A stretch of 64,000 nucleotides of DNA. Source: Streptomyces albiflavescens. Lineage in GTDB: Bacteria; Actinomycetota; Actinomycetes; Streptomycetales; Streptomycetaceae. Positions 59,926 to 64,000 of the stretch are shown here, piece by piece. The DNA lies in assembly GCF_014645835.1 (NCBI RefSeq), contig NZ_BMMM01000009.1:359166-423165 (forward strand), written 5' to 3'. A program made the translations under genes and the position numbers. The notes under the pieces were generated by a model that saw only the letters and a list, made by a program, of their open reading frames with translations, was not told where the DNA came from and did no database searches. The number at the start of each line of letters is the position of its first letter. Position 1 is the first letter of the stretch.

Positions 59926-62535
59926 ATGCCCATGCGCCGAAGAGCCGTCCTGGTCACCCTGATCTCCACATTGCTCGCCCTCGGAGTTCCTGGCGCCGCC
60001 TCCTCCGCCGCCGAGCCCCCGTCATCCGACCTCTATGTGTCCCCGGCCGGGGACGACCACGCCGACGGCACCGCCCGCCATCCCGTCCGCACGCTGGACC
60101 GCGCCCGCGACCTGGCCCGCGCCCGCGTCGCGGGCATGAAGGGCGACCTGACCGTCCACCTCGCGTCGGGCACGTACCGCCGCACCGAGCCGCTCGTCCT
60201 GGACGCCCGCGACTCGGGAACCGGCGGCCACAAGGTGATCTGGCAGGGGACCGGCCGGACGGTCATCAGCGGGGGCCGCCAGGTCTCCGGGTGGCGGAAG
60301 GTCGCGGGCAGGCCCGGCCTCTGGTCCGCCCCCGCGCCCCAAGGCCTCGCCGACACACGGCAGTTGTACGTCGACGGGGTGCGCGCCCAGCGGGCCCGCG
60401 GCGCCGTCCCCGTCGACCTCACCCAGACCCCCACCGGCTACACGGCGTCCTCCGACACGCTCGCCCACTGGAGGCACCCGTCCGACGCCGAGTTCGTCTA
60501 CACCAGCGGCGAGGCCCTCTGGAACATCGAGCGCAACGGGCTCGGCCAGTGGACCGAGCCGCGCTGCCGTATCGCCGCCGCCGAGGGCACCACGATCACG
60601 ATGGTCCAGCCGTGCTGGGACAACTCCAACAAGCGGGTCGAGTTCCCCGACATCCCCGGCCGGACCGTCAGCATGGTCGGCCCCGGCCATCTCACCAACA
60701 GCGGCAGGGCGACGTACATCGAGAACGCCTACGAACTCCTGGACCAGCCGGGCGAGTGGTACCTCGACCGGGCCGCGCACCGCGTCTACTACCTGCCGCG
60801 CAAGGGCGAGAACCTGGCCCGAGCGGATGTCGAGGCGGCGCAGGCCGAGCAACTGGTCGACGGACAGGGAACCGCCTCGGCTCCCGTCCATGACATCGCC
60901 TTCCGCGGGCTGCAGTTCAGCTATGCCACGTGGCTCACGCCGTCCCGGCCCGAGGGCTTCTCCGAGATCCAGGCCGGTTACACCATCACGGGGGAGAAGG
61001 GCTGGGCGACGCAGGGACTGTGCCAGTACGTCGAGGGAGGCACCTGCCCGTTCGCGTCCTGGACCAAGATGCCGGGCAATGTCTCCGTCGTCCACGGGCA
61101 GCGCATCGAGTTCAGTGACGACGTCTTCGCCCATCTCGGGGCGTCAGGGCTCGACCTGGGCACAGGATCCAAGGACTCGACGGTCAACGGCACCGTCTTC
61201 ACCGACATCTCCGGCAACGGCCTGGAGATCGGGGGAGTGGACGGTCAGACCCCCGCCTCCGGCGTGCAGGTGACGAACAATCATCTCTACGGCCTGCCCC
61301 GCGAGTTCCACGGCGGCGTCGCGATCCTCAACGGCTACACCCAGCAGAACACCATCGCCCACAACCAGATCGACCACGTCGGCTACAGCGCGATCTCCCT
61401 GGGCTGGGGCGGCTGGCCCGACAAGATCGGCGACCCGGCGACGGCGAATCCCAGCCACGACAACGCCGTCCGCGACAACCTGATCTTCGACTACATGCAG
61501 ATGCTCGACGACGGCGGCGGCATCTACACCCAGGGCCTCACCGGCACCTCCATGGCCGACGGCGAGAAGGTCACCGGGAATGTCATCCACGACCAGTGGG
61601 GCCTGGGCAAGAACGTCTACACCGACAACGGCTGCACCTACGAGACCGTCGAGGGAAACGTCCTCTACAACGCCTCGTACGCCAACGTCGCCTCTCGCCA
61701 CACCGACTACCGCGACGACCTGGGCAACAACGACCCGACCCTCGTCAAGGACAACTGGTGGGAGGAGGGCACGTCCGACGGCGACAACAAGGGCCTGGTG
61801 ACCAGCGGCAACAAGATCATGACGGGACTGTCCGACGTACCGTCGGAGACCCTCGACAACGCGGGACTCGAGCCCGCCTACGCGGGGCTTCTGGACCGCC
61901 GCATCGGCGCTCCCTCGGCGCCCGAGGCACCCTCTCGTGTCGGCACGAGCACCGCGGGCGCCGACGCGCTGTACGTCACCTTCAACCCGAGCTTCGCGGA
62001 CGGCGGTTCGCCGGTCACGGGGTACACGGCACGGGCCTACGACGCCTCGGGCCGACAGGTCGGCGAACAGGCCGTCACCGCGGCCGAGTTCAAGCGCACC
62101 GCGCTCGTTCGCATCGGCGAACTCCCCTCGTCCGGCGGCCCGTTCACGGTCACCGTCACCGCGAGCAACGCCCATGGCGCCGGCGCCCCGTCCCTGGCCT
62201 CGCTCCCGCTGACACCGGCCTCCGTGAGCGCGCTCCCGGGCGCACCCACGAGTCCCAGACTCCGTACGGCAGCCGGCGCGGCCACCGTCGCCTGGACCCC
62301 GCCGACGGCAACCGGGGACGCCAAGGTCATCGGCTACCGCGTCACCGTCTCGGACGGCCGCGACCCGATCGAGGTCACGGGCCGGGACGTCCTGGTCGGC
62401 CAGCCCTCGGCGAAGGGAATGTTCCGGGTCATCGGCGGCCTGCGGCCCGCCACCTCGTACACCGTCACGGTCGCGGCGGTCACAGCGGCGGGCACGGGAC
62501 CGACGGCCACGACGACGGCCACCACCAAGCCCTGA
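59926..62535 (+). CDS. Secreted right-handed beta-helix protein with FnIII domains
   Basis: This 869-residue exported protein has a signal peptide (MPMRRRAVLVTLISTLLALG, cleavage near ASSAA at 26-30) and a long right-handed parallel beta-helix (about 35-650). Helix signs are the N-terminal LYVSPAGDDHADGTARHP, repeated turns such as GNGLEIGGVDGQ and NNHLYGLPREFHGGVAI, and a GGGIYTQG motif. Two fibronectin type III domains (about 670-760 and 770-869) follow. Such proteins are pectate-lyase or glycosidase relatives (GH141-like) that degrade polysaccharide, but the catalytic residues cannot be assigned. It is preceded by a good vegetative promoter. Confidence 0.82.
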   Translation: MPMRRRAVLVTLISTLLALGVPGAASSAAEPPSSDLYVSPAGDDHADGTARHPVRTLDRARDLARARVAGMKGDLTVHLASGTYRRTEPLVLDARDSGTGGHKVIWQGTGRTVISGGRQVSGWRKVAGRPGLWSAPAPQGLADTRQLYVDGVRAQRARGAVPVDLTQTPTGYTASSDTLAHWRHPSDAEFVYTSGEALWNIERNGLGQWTEPRCRIAAAEGTTITMVQPCWDNSNKRVEFPDIPGRTVSMVGPGHLTNSGRATYIENAYELLDQPGEWYLDRAAHRVYYLPRKGENLARADVEAAQAEQLVDGQGTASAPVHDIAFRGLQFSYATWLTPSRPEGFSEIQAGYTITGEKGWATQGLCQYVEGGTCPFASWTKMPGNVSVVHGQRIEFSDDVFAHLGASGLDLGTGSKDSTVNGTVFTDISGNGLEIGGVDGQTPASGVQVTNNHLYGLPREFHGGVAILNGYTQQNTIAHNQIDHVGYSAISLGWGGWPDKIGDPATANPSHDNAVRDNLIFDYMQMLDDGGGIYTQGLTGTSMADGEKVTGNVIHDQWGLGKNVYTDNGCTYETVEGNVLYNASYANVASRHTDYRDDLGNNDPTLVKDNWWEEGTSDGDNKGLVTSGNKIMTGLSDVPSETLDNAGLEPAYAGLLDRRIGAPSAPEAPSRVGTSTAGADALYVTFNPSFADGGSPVTGYTARAYDASGRQVGEQAVTAAEFKRTALVRIGELPSSGGPFTVTVTASNAHGAGAPSLASLPLTPASVSALPGAPTSPRLRTAAGAATVAWTPPTATGDAKVIGYRVTVSDGRDPIEVTGRDVLVGQPSAKGMFRVIGGLRPATSYTVTVAAVTAAGTGPTATTTATTKP

Positions 62536-62578
62536 GAATGCCCCACCCCGCGCGAGCTCGGAGCGGCCGGCGGTGCCG

Positions 62579-63316
62579 TCAGGCGCCGACGGCCGCCAGT
62601 GCCGGTACGCGCGCCTCGTCGTACCGCTCCAGCAGGACCCGCGCCACCTCCGGCGCGGGACCGAGGACATCGGCCAGTACGTCGGCCTCGGCGGCCCCCC
62701 GGGCGATGCGGTCCGGCAGGAAGCCGGGCGCGAGGACGTAGGGGGCGACCGCGACGCGTGCGCAGCCGAGGGCACGCAGCTCGCGTACGGCGTCCTCGGT
62801 GCGGGGAAGGGATGCGGAGGCGAACGCAGGTCGCACGGCGCACCAACCGGTGTGCCGCCACTCCCGCGCGATTTCAGCGATCACTGCGATCGCCTCCGGG
62901 TCGGTGGACCCCGCCGAGGCCAGCACGACCCCGGTCGAGGACTTGTCGGCGGGGGTCAGCCCCGCCTCGTACAAACGACGTTCCAGTGCGGCGGTCAGCA
63001 GGGGGGACGGGCCGAGCACCTCCGCCTGGCGGATGCGCAGCCGCGGCGGGGCCTCCCGCAGGACCGCCGGGATGTCCGCCTTCGCGTGGAAGGCGCGGGT
63101 CAGCAGCAGCGGAAGGGCCACCACGTCCCGCACTCCCTCTGCCGCCAGGGACTCCAGCACCCCCTGCACCGAGGGGATGTTGAAGTCGAGGAAACCGGTC
63201 TCCACACGCAGGCCGGGGCGCTGGGCCCGTACCCGACGCACCAGGGCATCCACCGTCGCGGCATGGCGCGGATCGCGACTGCCGTGGGCGATGACCAGAA
63301 GGACCGGCTGACTCAT
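62579..63316 (-). CDS. Sirohydrochlorin chelatase-like (CbiX) protein
   Basis: This 245-residue protein has the CbiX pattern with two similar halves: LLVIAHGSRDPRH near the N-terminus (His metal ligand) and VALPLLLTRAFHAKADIP (second His), then the second half VVLASAGSTDPEA and VAPYVLAPGFLPDRI. It inserts iron or cobalt into sirohydrochlorin for siroheme or cobalamin. It lies eight bases downstream of an ABC permease of the sulfonate/nitrate type, matching the sulfur-assimilation clusters in which siroheme serves sulfite reductase. Confidence 0.88.
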   Translation of the reverse strand: MSQPVLLVIAHGSRDPRHAATVDALVRRVRAQRPGLRVETGFLDFNIPSVQGVLESLAAEGVRDVVALPLLLTRAFHAKADIPAVLREAPPRLRIRQAEVLGPSPLLTAALERRLYEAGLTPADKSSTGVVLASAGSTDPEAIAVIAEIAREWRHTGWCAVRPAFASASLPRTEDAVRELRALGCARVAVAPYVLAPGFLPDRIARGAAEADVLADVLGPAPEVARVLLERYDEARVPALAAVGA

Positions 63317-63323
63317 GGCGGGC

Positions 63324-64000
63324 TCAGCTCTTCACCAGGAGACCGCGGCTGCGCAGCACCCACCGCTCCACCGGGGTGAAGATGAGCAGGTCGATGGCGA
63401 TGCCGACGAACAGGATCAGGAAGATGGCGAGGAAGACCATCGGCATGGAGCTGGCGTTGCGGCCGTTCTCCAGCAGCTGGCCGAGGCCCACGCCCAGGTC
63501 GGGGGAGGAGGCGATGATCTCCGCCGCCATCAGGGAGCGCCAGGAAAAGGCCCAGCCCTGCTTCAGACCGGCCAGGTAGCCGGGCAGCGCGGCCGGCATG
63601 ACGATGTGCCAGGTCCCCCGCAGGCCCGTCGCCCCCATCGTGCGGCCCGCCCGCAGGAAGAGCGGCGGCACCTGGTCGACGCCCGACACCAGGCCGTTGG
63701 CGATGGACGGGACGGCGCCGAGCAGAATCACCGCGTACATCATCGAGTTGTTCAGGCCCAGCCAGATCACGGCCGGTGGGACCCAGGCCACCGAGGGCAG
63801 GGACTGCAGGCCCGAGAGGATCGGGCCGATCGCGGCGCGGACGAACTTCACGCGGGCCACCAGCAGACCCAGCGGGGTGCCGATCGCCAGGGCGAACAGG
63901 AAGCCGAGCAGACCGCGCGAGACGCTGGTCCAGATGTAGTCGAGCAGCGTGCCCTGGAGCCAGGCGTTTTTGACCTCGTTCCAGACGTCGGAGGGTGAGG
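63324..64000 (-). CDS. ABC transporter permease, sulfonate/nitrate (SsuC) type, partial
   Basis: The gene runs off the right edge; about 225 C-terminal codons are visible. Membrane segments and the EAA-like region FLRAGRTMGATGLRGTWHIVMPAALPG are clear, as is AFSWRSLMAAEIIA. The protein matches BPD permeases of the taurine/sulfonate/nitrate group. The sequence upstream of the visible GTG continues in frame (SRGLLGFLFALAIGTPLGLL), so the true start is outside the window. It is coupled closely to the chelatase gene. Confidence 0.87.
   Translation of the reverse strand, partial: SPSDVWNEVKNAWLQGTLLDYIWTSVSRGLLGFLFALAIGTPLGLLVARVKFVRAAIGPILSGLQSLPSVAWVPPAVIWLGLNNSMMYAVILLGAVPSIANGLVSGVDQVPPLFLRAGRTMGATGLRGTWHIVMPAALPGYLAGLKQGWAFSWRSLMAAEIIASSPDLGVGLGQLLENGRNASSMPMVFLAIFLILFVGIAIDLLIFTPVERWVLRSRGLLVKS

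Overview
The DNA is very GC-rich, uses GTG and TTG starts freely and carries rare TTA codons. It holds a complete conservon, a two-domain geosmin synthase, an SSI-type subtilisin inhibitor, a DUF6230/DUF6114 pair and mycothiol-linked protein families. Together these point to a Streptomyces or close relative, probably chromosomal.

Left part (0-24 kb). A minus-strand operon (4197 down to 229) encodes a small putative membrane-active protein, a STAND-type NTPase with a helical C-terminus and an SPFH-like protein. The first two share a short motif, which suggests a conflict or signalling system. An AraC regulator follows, then a full conservon cvnABCDE (5587-9607) whose P450 lacks the ExxR arginine, abutting a second P450 with a TTA codon at position 7. 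Next come the DUF6230/DUF6114 pair, a small secreted protein, an AA10 lytic polysaccharide monooxygenase, a subtilisin-like protease, an ARMT1-like protein, a hydrolase/P450 pair and geosmin synthase. A glutaminase-like protein lacking its catalytic His sits divergent from a LysR regulator.

Middle part (24-42 kb). A PDZ membrane protein, a LysE exporter behind a cluster of TAATG half-sites, an M24 peptidase and a kinase-like protein lead into a trehalose/glycogen region on the minus strand (treZ, treY, glgX). Genes interleaved there are a DUF1707-FHA protein, two M14 carboxypeptidase paralogues flanking the subtilisin inhibitor, a P450 and a broken MFS transporter.

Right part (42-64 kb). A two-gene secreted copper amine oxidase locus, a HEPN-family protein, a DEDDh exonuclease and a sugar ABC importer without its own ATPase come first. 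A candidate structured RNA with a strong intrinsic terminator follows. Then come a macrolide-type glycosyltransferase with an apparently leaderless promoter and palindromic operator, a convergent MMPL exporter with a related half-site, several small enzymes, a large secreted beta-helix/FnIII protein, a sirohydrochlorin chelatase-like gene and the edge of a sulfonate/nitrate-type ABC permease.

A recurring oddity is tandem duplication of gene ends: period 33 in the hydrolase, 30 after the FHA gene, 30 at the end of the MFS pseudogene, 37 after the glycosyltransferase, and 15 at the start of the inhibitor gene. All function assignments come from reading motifs; no database search was possible.
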